A stretch of 64,000 nt of DNA from Phycisphaeraceae bacterium (GCA_026126305.1 JAHCJI010000008.1:62001-126000); one strand, 5' to 3'. Shown: positions 25,598 to 34,200, counted from the first letter of the stretch. The notes: generated by a model from the letters alone, not told the origin. Numbers and translations are program-made.

Positions 25598-26783
25598 GTT
25601 CCATACTTCCCGATTCTGCGCGGCGTCGCATCGTGAAGGTGATGAAAGCGCCCGCGAGGATCAGGCCCAAGGCCAACGGCAGCCACTCTTCCCGCCGTGC
25701 GATGAAGCCCATGCCATACATCGGCAGCACCAGCGCCATGGTGATAGCCGCTACCAACCGACCAGCCCGGGGCATCGGTCCCAACTTCAACGCGCCAGGC
25801 ACTATCGCATACAGCACATACGCCGGGAAGAAGAGCCCGTACGCCGACAGGAACGCGCGATACACCACTTCCCACGCCAGCATCCCGTCGGCCCACTCGA
25901 TGGGTCCGGCAGGCAGCGCCCACATCGCCATGAGCGCCCCAAGAACCAGGGCCAGTGTCATGCCGCGTTCGGGCACGCTCAGGCCAGACTCGCGCAGGTG
26001 TACCGCCAGTGTAAAGCCACCCTGCAACGCAAGGTGCACCAGCACCAAACTCCAGCCTATGGCGTGTCCGGACACCATTGCACCCGCATACACCACCGTG
26101 AAGCCGATCATGATGACGAAAGGTACCAGGAAACCAAAGGCAAACGCAAGGCGGCCCTCGGTCGGCCCGGTCGAGGCCCGCGCCCGCAGGAAGGTCGCGT
26201 CCAGGTATGGGCACAGCGCAAAGCCGAAGACCACCACCGGCATCAACAGCAGCAGGTCCCTTGGGAAGCCGCCGCCAAAGACCTGGGTGTTGTCCAGCAC
26301 GGCGGACGAGCCGCCCAGGGCATAGGCAAGCCCAAGACCCAGGCTGGCAAGCCAGACCAGCAACGCCGTGATCAGCCAACGCCGCAAGGCCAGCAGCACC
26401 AGGGCGAAGATCGTCGCGATGATCAGCACGCCCTTCTGCCCAACAGCGTCGGGCAAGCCGGGTACTGACAGGCCCACCGCGCCCAGTACGAACAGGTGGA
26501 ACGCGATGGTCACCATGGAAAACCAGCGAACGGCCCGGTCGTGCCTTGCGCGCAGGCGTTGGGCCGCGCCGGCATCGCGCAGCACCGTGCCCATCAGCGC
26601 CGCCCCGATGGCGTTGGGCACGAGGAACACCGCCAGCGACCACCAGCCGAAGTCTCGCAGCAGGAACGCGGGCAGGACCATCCCGATCACCCACGTCCAC
26701 GAAACCGCGAGATAAAAACCCCAGCCCAAGGCGGCCAGGGGAGTGGTTCGCGGCGATCCTGCCGAGCCGGCGGGGACGGCCAT
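25590..26783 (-). CDS. Polytopic membrane protein, about 12 helices
   Basis: A 397-residue integral membrane protein with about 12 hydrophobic helices, short loops and positive charges (RRWL, RRRAE) on what would be the cytoplasmic side. Within the membrane region are polar motifs such as FLVPNAIGAALMG and FALCPYLDATFLRAR, a pattern seen in sodium-solute and APC-fold transporters. The resemblance is general and I assign no family. It starts 6 bases after the hotdog-protein stop and overlaps the phosphoesterase start by 8 bases, so it is part of the 28.5-21.2 kb operon. Function unknown. Confidence 0.7.
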   Translation of the reverse strand: MAVPAGSAGSPRTTPLAALGWGFYLAVSWTWVIGMVLPAFLLRDFGWWSLAVFLVPNAIGAALMGTVLRDAGAAQRLRARHDRAVRWFSMVTIAFHLFVLGAVGLSVPGLPDAVGQKGVLIIATIFALVLLALRRWLITALLVWLASLGLGLAYALGGSSAVLDNTQVFGGGFPRDLLLLMPVVVFGFALCPYLDATFLRARASTGPTEGRLAFAFGFLVPFVIMIGFTVVYAGAMVSGHAIGWSLVLVHLALQGGFTLAVHLRESGLSVPERGMTLALVLGALMAMWALPAGPIEWADGMLAWEVVYRAFLSAYGLFFPAYVLYAIVPGALKLGPMPRAGRLVAAITMALVLPMYGMGFIARREEWLPLALGLILAGAFITFTMRRRAESGSMEHG

Positions 26784-26789
26784 CGCGGG

Positions 26790-27473
26790 CTACTTCAGCC
26801 GGCCGCGGCTGCGCTGGTGGGCCTTGGGCGTCACGTGGAAGGTCGCCGTCGCCACGCCCACGCGCTTCTCCTTGTCGCTCGGGCGGCGGATCTGCTGCAC
26901 CACGTTCATCTTCACCGTCAGGTTGAACTCCTGCCCGCTGGCCACGAGCGCCTCGATGTCTTCTTCGGGCTCGATGCGATACACCGCAGGGCCCAGGCAC
27001 GGACGCAAGAACCGGTACTCCAGCCGCTTGCATACCACCGTGTAATCCACGCCGCACACGCCGAAGATGTACGACCCCCCGGCGATCTCGGCATTGCCCA
27101 GGAGCGCCGCGCCGGCCATCGCGTTGTACCAGTTGCGGTTGAATCGCCTGAAGGGCAGCACCGCCTGGAACGACCGGGCGTCGATCTTCTTCATCTTGAT
27201 GCCGCTGTGGAAGGCGTACGGCAGCCAGATGAGCGAGCACACGCGGTGCCAGAAGTGGTTGCGGGTGCTCAGCCGGCTGACGAACGCCTCGGCCTTCTCC
27301 CACAGCGTCCGCTTGCGACGGTGCCGACGCTCGTGCGGGCGGGCCGCCTTCGCGTCCGCTCCGGCCCGATCGGCATCGTCGGGCAGGTCGGCGCAGTCCA
27401 AAGCCTCCACGACAGCACCTTCCGTCGTTGATAGGGGTTTGGTAGAGGCCGTGTCGTTCGCCACCGGCGGCAT
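26790..27473 (-). CDS. Hotdog-fold protein (PaaI/DUF4442-like)
   Basis: A protein of 227 residues from the ATG at 27473 (MPPVANDTAS); the open frame to 27611 overlaps the MBL gene and looks like shadow. A charged N-terminal arm of about 55 residues precedes the hotdog domain. This shows FHSGIKMKKIDARSFQAVLPFRRFNRNWYNAMAGAALLGNAEIAGG, split as a strand, a turn and the long central helix typical of PaaI-type thioesterases. A late strand VGVATATFHVTPKA follows. Members hydrolyse acyl-CoA or acyl-ACP; catalytic competence cannot be judged here. It lies 38 bases downstream of the MBL hydrolase and 6 upstream of the membrane protein. Confidence 0.72.
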   Translation of the reverse strand: MPPVANDTASTKPLSTTEGAVVEALDCADLPDDADRAGADAKAARPHERRHRRKRTLWEKAEAFVSRLSTRNHFWHRVCSLIWLPYAFHSGIKMKKIDARSFQAVLPFRRFNRNWYNAMAGAALLGNAEIAGGSYIFGVCGVDYTVVCKRLEYRFLRPCLGPAVYRIEPEEDIEALVASGQEFNLTVKMNVVQQIRRPSDKEKRVGVATATFHVTPKAHQRSRGRLK

Positions 27474-27511
27474 AAGCCCATGGTAGACCCCAACCGCCCC
27501 GACCGGACGCC

Positions 27512-28516
27512 TCAAGCGCTCCCCACGCCTTCCAGCCCATTCCAGCCCTTGCCGTTGGGCTTCACCACCCGCCAGGGGTCCCCCGGCTCGTGGTCGAGCA
27601 GCAATCGCCACCCACGCTCAGCCGCCTCACGCAGCAGCCACCCCTTGGTCACCATGCTCGTATAAGGCTCCACGTCGTACGCAAGGCTGTAGGCCTTGCC
27701 GCTATGCCACGCCGTGGGCATCACGTCGGGCGTGAACACCACCGCCCGCCCACGGTCGTCGGTGAACCACGTCGCCTGCTGCCCCCACGTGTGCCCGGGA
27801 ACCAGGAACACCCGGATGCCCGGCAAGATCGGCGTCGATCGTCGCTCCCAAGGCAGGGCCGGGTGCTCGTCCTTGTGGGGCACGCGGCCGGGCTCGAAGG
27901 GCCGGGGCGAATCGTGGAGCCTCAGGCGCCCTTCGATGGGCAGCAGGTGGTCGGCGTAGTAGGTGCGGGTCATAACCGAATCGCCCGCCAGAGCCGTCTT
28001 CCACTCCTTCTCCTGCACGTGGATGGTCGCGTTGGGAAAGGTCAGCTTCACCTGGCTCGCGTCGCCGCTGGCCTGGCCCTGCCCGGCGGTCCAATCCGGG
28101 CTCTCGCCGGGCCGCAGCCGCCGCGTCAGCCCGCCCGCGTGGTCGAAGTGCAGATGGCTGACCACCACGTCGTCGATCGCCGCCGGGTCGCCGCCGGCCT
28201 CGGTCAGGGCCGTCTCTACCGTTCGCCCATCGAGCCCGAAGATGCCGGCCATCTTGGGGTCGAGCTTGTCTCCCGTGCCGGCTTCCAGGATCACCTGCCG
28301 CGGCCTTCCCAGGGCCGGGTCGTTCTCCGTGCCCACGAGCCACAGGCAGTTGTGGTGCAGTTCCACGCGGTGCTTCTCGTCGGGCGTGACCATCGACTCC
28401 CACACCACGCGTGGGATGAGCCCGAACATACCCCCCGCATCGAGCAGCAGCCGCCCGGCCCGTAAGAGGGTGCAGCGGTAGGTCATGGGTTGGCTGAGGT
28501 GCTTGGCGGTATGCAT
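27512..28516 (-). CDS. MBL-fold metallohydrolase
   Basis: A 334-residue metallo-beta-lactamase-fold hydrolase. The dinuclear zinc signature is VVSHLHFDHAGG near residue 120, followed by the third His in LVPGHTWGQQATWF, the bridging Asp in VVFTPDVMPTAWH and a final His in LLDHEPGDPW. The pattern matches the quorum-quenching/AttM-like and general hydrolase group rather than beta-lactamases. Two starts are possible, 28516 or 28486 (MTYRCTLL); neither has a good ribosome-binding site. It is the first gene of the minus-strand run that continues to 21165. Substrate unknown. Confidence 0.82.
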   Translation of the reverse strand: MHTAKHLSQPMTYRCTLLRAGRLLLDAGGMFGLIPRVVWESMVTPDEKHRVELHHNCLWLVGTENDPALGRPRQVILEAGTGDKLDPKMAGIFGLDGRTVETALTEAGGDPAAIDDVVVSHLHFDHAGGLTRRLRPGESPDWTAGQGQASGDASQVKLTFPNATIHVQEKEWKTALAGDSVMTRTYYADHLLPIEGRLRLHDSPRPFEPGRVPHKDEHPALPWERRSTPILPGIRVFLVPGHTWGQQATWFTDDRGRAVVFTPDVMPTAWHSGKAYSLAYDVEPYTSMVTKGWLLREAAERGWRLLLDHEPGDPWRVVKPNGKGWNGLEGVGSA

Positions 28517-28564
28517 GGCGAGAGGTTAGGAGCAGGCACAGGAGACGTATAGCCGCATCAAGAA

Positions 28565-28598
28565 CACCACCCGGAACTCGTTGGCGTTCCGGGCGGTG
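28565..28598 (-). terminator. Stem-loop downstream of the HicA-like gene
   Basis: CACC-A-CCCGGAAC and GTTCCGGG-C-GGTG pair around an 8-base loop (12 bp with one mismatch), 30 bases past the 28628 stop codon. Only a weak T-rich stretch follows on the minus strand, so it is a probable but imperfect terminator, or a 3' stabilising stem. Confidence 0.4.
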
Positions 28599-28627
28599 CT
28601 TCATGCGAATGGTTGTGCTGTCGCGGC

Positions 28628-28852
28628 CTACAGTCCCAAGTGATCCTCGAGATTACTCAGCCAAGTGGTGACGCTCCTGGGAGCATCCTTTCTGCGATGG
28701 TCAATCTTACTAGACTTCCCAAAATCAGGATGCACTAATCGGATTTCGCCGGTTCCGTGTACCGGCTCAACCCATCCGCCCAAAAACCGTACCCGCTTCT
28801 TGCAGTCAATCAGATTCATACCGGAATGGGATCTTCGTCTTCGTTTGGACAT
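28628..28852 (-). CDS. Small HicA-like protein, 74 aa, no partner
   Basis: The start at 28852 is chosen for a strong AAGGAG six bases upstream; an in-frame ATG at 28933 also has a fair site (AGGAAAG) and would add 27 residues. The basic N-terminus (MSKRRRRSHSG) leads to a core GGWVEPVHGTGEIRLVHPDF and then RRKDAPRSVTTWLSNLEDHLG. The spacing of Gly-Trp, HP and KD-x3-S/T-x3-W/I-L resembles HicA mRNA interferases (dsRBD-like fold). However, the usual GSH catalytic triplet reads G-T-G, so it may be inactive or a different dsRBD-like protein. No HicB gene is adjacent. Surrounding sequence is visibly less GC-rich than its neighbours, hinting at transfer. Confidence 0.5.
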   Translation of the reverse strand: MSKRRRRSHSGMNLIDCKKRVRFLGGWVEPVHGTGEIRLVHPDFGKSSKIDHRRKDAPRSVTTWLSNLEDHLGL

Positions 28853-29142
28853 ATCAAACTCCTTGATTAACGAGCGAACCCACGGCACATGCTGTGGGTC
28901 ATGTGAACTACTCTTGATGATCAGCAAATTCATCTTGTCTTTCCTATGCGAGGCAACGCAATAGCCCAAGTTCATTGAACGGAGCCATCCCGTGATGGCT
29001 ACGGAGTGTATCCGCATCTTGATTGATGGGCACCTTGTCAAGGGAGAAAAGTTGCCCGTTCGGGGCGAATGCTGACGATTGTGGGGCCTGCCGATATTGT
29101 CGACTGCCTCGGCGCTCCAGCACGCTTGGATTAGACGCTACC

Positions 29143-30003
29143 ATGCCCCATTCGCCCGACTCCTCCACCATCCTGCGCCTCAACGAACGCCGGCAGATGG
29201 CTGTGCTGGCCGAACTGGCCAACGAGCACGAACACCTGCCCCAGGCCTTGGGCGGGGGCGTGGTCGCGTTCATGCCCGGGGCCCACTGGCTGTGCGGGGC
29301 CATCGGGTGCAACCTCGACAGCCCGCTGACCCCCCAAGGCGCTCGATACATCGCCGATTACGTCGCCAGCCGCGGCGGAAGGCCCCGCATCGACCTCACC
29401 GACGAATCGGGCGAGGCCGCCTATGGCGCAGTCGCCCAGGCCGGGCTCGTGCTCGACCACGCCGAACGCGTACTCGCCCGAGACCTGTCCGCGCCCGTCG
29501 AGCCGCCGGCCATCACGGGCCTGACCATCGAACGCCTCGACCCCACCAACCGGGCCGACCTACGCCGCCACGTCGAGCACACCGTCGGCGGGTTCATGCC
29601 CCCGGGCGTGCAACCTACCGAGGGCGAGATCGAGGCCGCCGCCCGAAGCCAGGCCCACCCACGCTCGAGGGGCTTCTTCGCCTTCATCGATGACCAACTG
29701 GCCGGTACCTGCGGCATGGAAATCGTCGAGCTGCAACCCAACGCGGATGCCCCAACCGTCAAGGTCGCCTCACTCTGGGGTGCCGTCGTGGGTGAGCCTT
29801 ACCGAAAGCAGGGCATCCAGCGGGCCCTCATCGCCCATCGGCTCCTCGAAGGCCAGCAAGCCGGCTGCACCATCGCCGTCATCGAATGCAAGCCGGGCAT
29901 CCCCACCGAACGCAATGCAGGCCGGCTGGGGTTTGCCCTTGCGTACACCCGTCTGGCGTTCAAGGCCCCTCAAGATCCGGGAGAACCCGAAAATATTGTT
30001 TGA
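29143..30003 (+). CDS. GNAT family N-acetyltransferase
   Basis: A protein of 286 residues from the ATG at 29143 (MPHSPDSSTI); the frame back to 29023 is poor coding sequence. The C-terminal half carries the acetyl-CoA fold: GFFAFIDDQLAGTCGMEIV (strands 3-4), then SLWGAVVGEPYRKQGIQRALIAHRL, the pyrophosphate-binding loop in variant form (YRKQGIQ for Q/R-x2-G-x-G/A), and a final strand with ERNAGRLGFALAY. The N-terminal half of about 120 residues is helical and not part of the minimal GNAT domain. Acceptor unknown. The gene ends inside a small palindrome upstream of the glutamate dehydrogenase gene. Confidence 0.82.
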   Translation: MPHSPDSSTILRLNERRQMAVLAELANEHEHLPQALGGGVVAFMPGAHWLCGAIGCNLDSPLTPQGARYIADYVASRGGRPRIDLTDESGEAAYGAVAQAGLVLDHAERVLARDLSAPVEPPAITGLTIERLDPTNRADLRRHVEHTVGGFMPPGVQPTEGEIEAAARSQAHPRSRGFFAFIDDQLAGTCGMEIVELQPNADAPTVKVASLWGAVVGEPYRKQGIQRALIAHRLLEGQQAGCTIAVIECKPGIPTERNAGRLGFALAYTRLAFKAPQDPGEPENIV

Positions 30004-30058
30004 ACAATCCCGGAAGGCCGAAGGCGATAGCGGAGTTGGCGTTCCACCGTTGTTCAAC
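29995..30058 (+). promoter_or_regulatory. Two small palindromes upstream of gdhA
   Basis: ATTGTT-TG-AACAAT (29995-30008) and GTTG-TT-CAAC (30049-30058) lie 80 and 26 bases before the gdhA start. Two dyads with related cores (TTGTT/AACAA) could be operator half-pairs for a nitrogen-responsive regulator, but no such site is known to me here. Confidence 0.25.
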
Positions 30059-30074
30059 CGCTCAAGGAGCCAAG

Positions 30075-31298
30075 ATGCCCGCCGACGTTTTTACCGACGA
30101 AGCCCTGCCCCGCCTCGAAGCCGCCGCCCAGCACGCCAAGGCCAAGCCCGACACCATCGAACGCCTCAGGCACGCCGAGAAGTTTGTCGAGGTCTCCATC
30201 CCCGTCACCATGGACGACGGGTCGCTCAAGGTCTTCACCGGCTACCGATGCCGCTACAGCACCGCCCGCGGGCCGGCCAAGGGCGGCATCCGCTACCACC
30301 CCCAGGTGAACCCCGGAGAGGTCCGCGCCCTGGCCTTCTGGATGACCTTCAAGTGTGCCACCGTGGGCATCCCCTTCGGCGGGGGCAAGGGCGGCGTGAT
30401 CGTCGACCCGCGCCAACTGAGCAAGCAAGAACTCGAAGCCCTCAGCCGGGCCTACGTGCGAGCCCTGGCCGAACTCATGGGCCCCGAGATCGACGTGCCC
30501 GCGCCCGACGTCTACACCAACGCCACCATCATGGGCTGGATGAGCAGCGAATACGACACCATCCGCCGGGGCCTGCACCCGGGCTTCATCACCGGCAAGC
30601 CCGTGGCCAAGGGCGGCTCACTCGGACGCGACGACGCCACCGCCCGGGGCGGCTTCGCGTGCCTCAGCCAACTCCAGCACAAACGCAACTGGAACCCCAA
30701 GGACATCACCATCGCCATCCAGGGCTTCGGCAACGCCGGCCAGCACTTCGCGCGCCTGGCCGACGAGGCGGGCTACAAGGTCGTAGCCGTCAGCGACTCC
30801 AGGGGCGGCATCTACGACCCAGATGGGCTCGACGTGCGGGCCGCCATCGAGGCCAAGGAAACCACCGGCAAGCTCCCCAAGCAGGGCAAGCCGATCGACA
30901 ACGAGCAATTGCTGGCACTGGACGTGGACGTGCTCGTGCCCGCGGCCCTCGAGAACGCCGTGACCAAAGACAACGTCGACGCCGTGAAGGCCCGCGTGCT
31001 CATCGAACTGGCCAACGGGCCGCTCACCAAGGACGCCGACGAGGTGTTGGCCAAGAGCGAGACCCTCGTCGTCCCCGACATCCTGGCCAACGCCGGTGGC
31101 GTCACCGTCAGCTATTTCGAGTGGACCCAGAACCGCAGCGGCGACTCCTGGAAACTCCAGACCGTGTACGACCGCCTCAACGAGGTCATGGCACAGTCCT
31201 TCAACGACGTGTATGACCTGGCCCAGGCGAAGGGCTTGCCCATGAGGACGGCTTGCTATGTCCACGCCCTGAACCGCTTGGCCGACGCGATGGAATGA
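30075..31298 (+). CDS. gdhA: Glutamate dehydrogenase (Glu/Leu/Phe/Val family)
   Basis: Reversible oxidative deamination of glutamate to 2-oxoglutarate and ammonia; 407 residues, normal for the hexameric short form. The ATG at 30075 has an AAGGAG site six bases ahead. The substrate-binding region reads RGPAKGGIRYHP and FKCATVGIPFGGGKGG (catalytic Lys region), with VPAPDVYTN. The nucleotide fold carries AIQGFGNAGQHFARL. The C-terminal part has LVVPDILANAGGVTVSYFEW. Glutamate feeds both amino-acid operons in this window through aminotransferases. Monocistronic as far as can be seen. Confidence 0.95.
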   Translation: MPADVFTDEALPRLEAAAQHAKAKPDTIERLRHAEKFVEVSIPVTMDDGSLKVFTGYRCRYSTARGPAKGGIRYHPQVNPGEVRALAFWMTFKCATVGIPFGGGKGGVIVDPRQLSKQELEALSRAYVRALAELMGPEIDVPAPDVYTNATIMGWMSSEYDTIRRGLHPGFITGKPVAKGGSLGRDDATARGGFACLSQLQHKRNWNPKDITIAIQGFGNAGQHFARLADEAGYKVVAVSDSRGGIYDPDGLDVRAAIEAKETTGKLPKQGKPIDNEQLLALDVDVLVPAALENAVTKDNVDAVKARVLIELANGPLTKDADEVLAKSETLVVPDILANAGGVTVSYFEWTQNRSGDSWKLQTVYDRLNEVMAQSFNDVYDLAQAKGLPMRTACYVHALNRLADAME

Positions 31299-31514
31299 AC
31301 AAGACCCGAACACGAGGGGCTACTTAAACATGGAAGTCTGGGGCAGACTCGGGCCCGAACTCATCCAAACGCGATGACAGGCCGATGCTTCTGGCGCTTC
31401 ATGGTGGGAAATCGCCGCGTGTGTGGTATGCTGACACTGGAGCCGACACGGCGCTTGTTCATGCGTAGGCTCTGTGCAAAGCCCAGCGACCGCCCGAGAC
31501 CGAGGAGGAGTTCC

Positions 31515-32651
31515 ATGACCGTCCGATATCAGCAGGCGTTCGTCCCGACCATCGCCTTTGGCCTCATGCTTGCCGTCGCACCCGCCGCTCTGGCCCAGGG
31601 TACCAACCAACCCGCCTCTGCCCAGACCCAGCAAGGCCAGGCCGAGGCCCTGCCCCGGTTCGAGATCGAAACCAGGGTCGTCGACATGGGCGTCATCCTC
31701 GACAGCGAGCCGGCCAAAGCCACCGTCACCTTCCGCAATGCCGGCAACGCCGTGCTGACCGTCCCGCAGCCCAGCACGACCTGCGGCTGCACGGCTGCCA
31801 CGCTCCAGAAGAACGAGTTCCAGCCTGGCGAGTCGTACGAGGTCGAGGTCAGTTTCGACCCGCGTGGTCGGCACGCGGGCAAGCACGAGCAGACCCTCAC
31901 TTTCCGCACCAACGACCGCAACAACCCCGTTGTGGCCGTCAAGGTCACGGCCTTTGTCAAGCCCGTCGTTTCCATCGAGCCCCAGCAGGTCAACCTGGGC
32001 ACCGTCGCCAAGCGCACCCGCAAGGAAACACTCATCAGCCTTACCGGCATGATGCCCGATTTTGAGGTCTACCACATCACCCTCGTGGGCGAAGGCGCCA
32101 AGTACTTCGACGTCGAAATCCTCGGCACCGAAACCATCACGCAGGGCGGCTCCCAGTCCGGACGCACCGATCTGCTGGTCTCGCTCCAGGAAGGCGCCCC
32201 TCCCGGCCGGGCGCAGGCCATGGCCGTCATCCGCACCAACGACAGTCGTCGCAAGCTCGTCACCGTGCCCCTGGGCGGCGAGATCATCGGGGACGTCAGC
32301 GTCAACCCGCCACGCATGTCCCTTGGCACGCTCGTCGTCGGTCAGAATGTTGACGACGTGATCGAGATCCGCCACGGGCGCAACGAACCCTTCCGCATTA
32401 CCGGCGTCGAGTGGCGCCCGCTCCAGCCCTCGGGCCAGAAGCCCACGCCTATGACTTATGTTGCCGAAGCGATCGACACCCAGGGCGGCAACCAGCCCGC
32501 GACGGCCTTCCGGGTCAAGCTCACCATGCCCGACTTTGAGCAGGCCGGTCGCATCCGCGGCAACATCGTCCTGCTGACCGACGTGCCACTCGAAGAGCAG
32601 GTCATGCTGCCGTACGTCGGCCGCGTGGTCGATCCCAGAACGGGCCAGTAA
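31515..32651 (+). CDS. Exported DUF1573 protein
   Basis: A protein of 378 residues from the ATG at 31515, which has a GAGGAGGAG site; the open frame to 31374 is not coding-like. A signal peptide (MTVRYQQAFVPTIAFGLMLA) is followed by a short Gln/Ala linker and an Ig-like DUF1573 domain. This opens with VVDMGVILDSEPAKATVTFRN and contains the cysteine pair TTCGCTAA, typical for the family. Further beta-sandwich repeats follow to the C-terminus (VNLGTVAKRTRKETLISL; MSLGTLVVGQNVDD). Such domains are common in planctomycete and Bacteroidetes cell-envelope proteins; exact role unknown. It is followed after 3 bases by the rhodanese gene. Confidence 0.88.
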   Translation: MTVRYQQAFVPTIAFGLMLAVAPAALAQGTNQPASAQTQQGQAEALPRFEIETRVVDMGVILDSEPAKATVTFRNAGNAVLTVPQPSTTCGCTAATLQKNEFQPGESYEVEVSFDPRGRHAGKHEQTLTFRTNDRNNPVVAVKVTAFVKPVVSIEPQQVNLGTVAKRTRKETLISLTGMMPDFEVYHITLVGEGAKYFDVEILGTETITQGGSQSGRTDLLVSLQEGAPPGRAQAMAVIRTNDSRRKLVTVPLGGEIIGDVSVNPPRMSLGTLVVGQNVDDVIEIRHGRNEPFRITGVEWRPLQPSGQKPTPMTYVAEAIDTQGGNQPATAFRVKLTMPDFEQAGRIRGNIVLLTDVPLEEQVMLPYVGRVVDPRTGQ

Positions 32652-32654
32652 CGC

Positions 32655-33179
32655 ATGCGCTTCGTCGGTCGCGTTGCCCTGATCCTGATCCTCGCCACCG
32701 TGGCCGCCACGGTGCATTCTCTCTATTGGCCCATCTATCGGGATTTACCCGACCGACAAGCCCGCACGCAACGCGCACCAGTAACCGATGCTGCGGCGCA
32801 GGACGGCAGTCCGACACCCACAGGCAGGAGCGAACTGCCCGAACATTACATTTCCGTCGCACGGGCGTATCAATTCTGGGAAGAGGGCATGCCGTTCGTC
32901 GATGCCCGCACCGCCGCCGAGCGTGTCGTGGGCACCATCGATGGTGCCATCCACCTTGAAACACGCAACTTCATCGATGGTTCCGCCACGCGACTGCTCG
33001 AAGAACTCGACCGCGCCTTCCCGGTGATCGTCTTCTGCGGCGGGGGCGAGTGCGACGCTTCCGAGAACGTTGCCATCCGCCTGAGCGGCTGGGGCTTCAA
33101 CGAGATCTACGTCATGCACGAGGGGTACGACGCCTGGAAAGACGCCGGTTACCCCACCGAAGCGGTGGGGGGTGGCTGA
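32655..33179 (+). CDS. Membrane-anchored rhodanese-like protein
   Basis: A 174-residue protein. An N-terminal signal anchor (VALILILATVAATVHSLYW) places the rhodanese domain outside the cytoplasm. The domain holds GMPFVDARTAAERVVGTIDGAIHL (rhodanese entry motif) and the active-site loop VFCGGGECDASENVA with the catalytic Cys. It ends with GYDAWKDAGYP. Such domains handle persulfide sulfur or act as redox partners. The gene is sandwiched between a DUF1573 protein and a MauE/DoxX protein with near-zero spacing. That trio suggests an envelope thiol-redox function, which is inference. Confidence 0.88.
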   Translation: MRFVGRVALILILATVAATVHSLYWPIYRDLPDRQARTQRAPVTDAAAQDGSPTPTGRSELPEHYISVARAYQFWEEGMPFVDARTAAERVVGTIDGAIHLETRNFIDGSATRLLEELDRAFPVIVFCGGGECDASENVAIRLSGWGFNEIYVMHEGYDAWKDAGYPTEAVGGG

Positions 33180-33866
33180 ATGACCACGGGCCAGCGCATC
33201 GACACGGTCTTCACACTCTTCGTCCGGCTGCTCCTTGCCGGCATCTTCGCCTTTGCCGCGTATATGAAACTCCGCAACCCGGCGGCCGCGCAGGCTTTCG
33301 CCGAGTCGATCCAGGGCTTTAAACTCCTCGACCCGTTGCAGCACCATCACCTGACCGTGCTTGCAACCTTTGCCGTTCCCTGGCTCGAGATCCTCTGCGC
33401 CGCGTTCCTCATCCTGGGCTTCTGGACCCGCGCCGCCTCATTCGCCATGCTCGGTGCCATGGGCGTCTTCATCTGGGCCATCTCTACCGTCATCGAGCGG
33501 GGCATGAACCTCCAGTGCGGCTGCTTCGGGGAGTTCAGCTTCCCCTGCGGGGACACCATCGGGATGTGCCACCTCGTACGCAATAGCATCCTGGCAGCCG
33601 GATGCCTCTACCTGGTCATCCGTGGCGGGGGCCGTGTGTCCATCGACCGCCTGCTGATCTCCGGCAAGCCCAAGGTCGAACGCCTTGGTGCCACCCCAAC
33701 CCCCACCCCAACCCCCACCCCCTCCGCTACCCCAACCCGGCCGGTTTCCAGCCGCCCCGCCTCGGACGACACGCCCATCGCACTGGACCCCGTCCGCCCG
33801 ACCCCGCTATCATCCTCTCCCTCGGGTGTGGATGCGGCCCAGCCGCCCAAGCCCCGTTGGGACTGA
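33180..33866 (+). CDS. MauE/DoxX-like membrane protein with Thr-Pro tail
   Basis: A protein of 228 residues. Four transmembrane helices (from about residue 10 to 150) show the DoxX/MauE layout with LLLAGIFAFAAYMKLRNP at the start. A cysteine-rich periplasmic loop NLQCGCFGEFSFPCGD recalls MauE and vitamin-K-reductase-like redox proteins. The C-terminal 60 residues are disordered and begin with an alternating Thr-Pro run encoded by a 12-bp microsatellite (33692-33723). The start codon directly follows the rhodanese stop. With its neighbours it may form an electron relay for envelope thiols; this is inference. Confidence 0.85.
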   Translation: MTTGQRIDTVFTLFVRLLLAGIFAFAAYMKLRNPAAAQAFAESIQGFKLLDPLQHHHLTVLATFAVPWLEILCAAFLILGFWTRAASFAMLGAMGVFIWAISTVIERGMNLQCGCFGEFSFPCGDTIGMCHLVRNSILAAGCLYLVIRGGGRVSIDRLLISGKPKVERLGATPTPTPTPTPSATPTRPVSSRPASDDTPIALDPVRPTPLSSSPSGVDAAQPPKPRWD

Positions 33867-33946
33867 GTCGCGATTCCCACATCCATTCACCCGTCGCGCC
33901 CGCCCGGACACCCGTGGGGCGCCCAAAGACCACGACGGAGGCCAGC

Positions 33947-34192
33947 ATGAGCCGTTTCGCCCGCTTCGGCGGTGGACCCAGCAAGAAGAGCGTCATCCAC
34001 ACCTCGGGCAATGGCGAGGTCTTTGTGGACTGGAAAGATGCCGACAACCTCCGCCGCATGATGAGCCCTAACGGCAAGATCTACGGCCGCAAGCGCCTGA
34101 GCACCACCGCCCGCGAGCAGGCGATGATCGCCCAGGCGATCAAGCGGGCCCGGTTCATGGGCCTGCTGCCCTACACCTCGGCCACGCTCTGA
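33947..34192 (+). CDS. rpsR: 30S ribosomal protein S18
   Basis: An 81-residue small-subunit protein. Family motifs are VFVDWKDADNLRRMMSPNGK (variant of the DYKDV-L-R-F-I region), then IYGRKRLSTTAREQAMIAQAIKRARFMGLLPY, which includes the near-invariant R-A-R-x-x-x-L-L-P-Y close. The ATG at 33947 has a GGAGG site. It lacks the usual rpsF/rplI partners on either side, so it sits outside the common S6-S18-L9 cluster. The next gene starts 9 bases downstream. Confidence 0.95.
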   Translation: MSRFARFGGGPSKKSVIHTSGNGEVFVDWKDADNLRRMMSPNGKIYGRKRLSTTAREQAMIAQAIKRARFMGLLPYTSATL

Positions 34193-34200
34193 CCGCTCCA

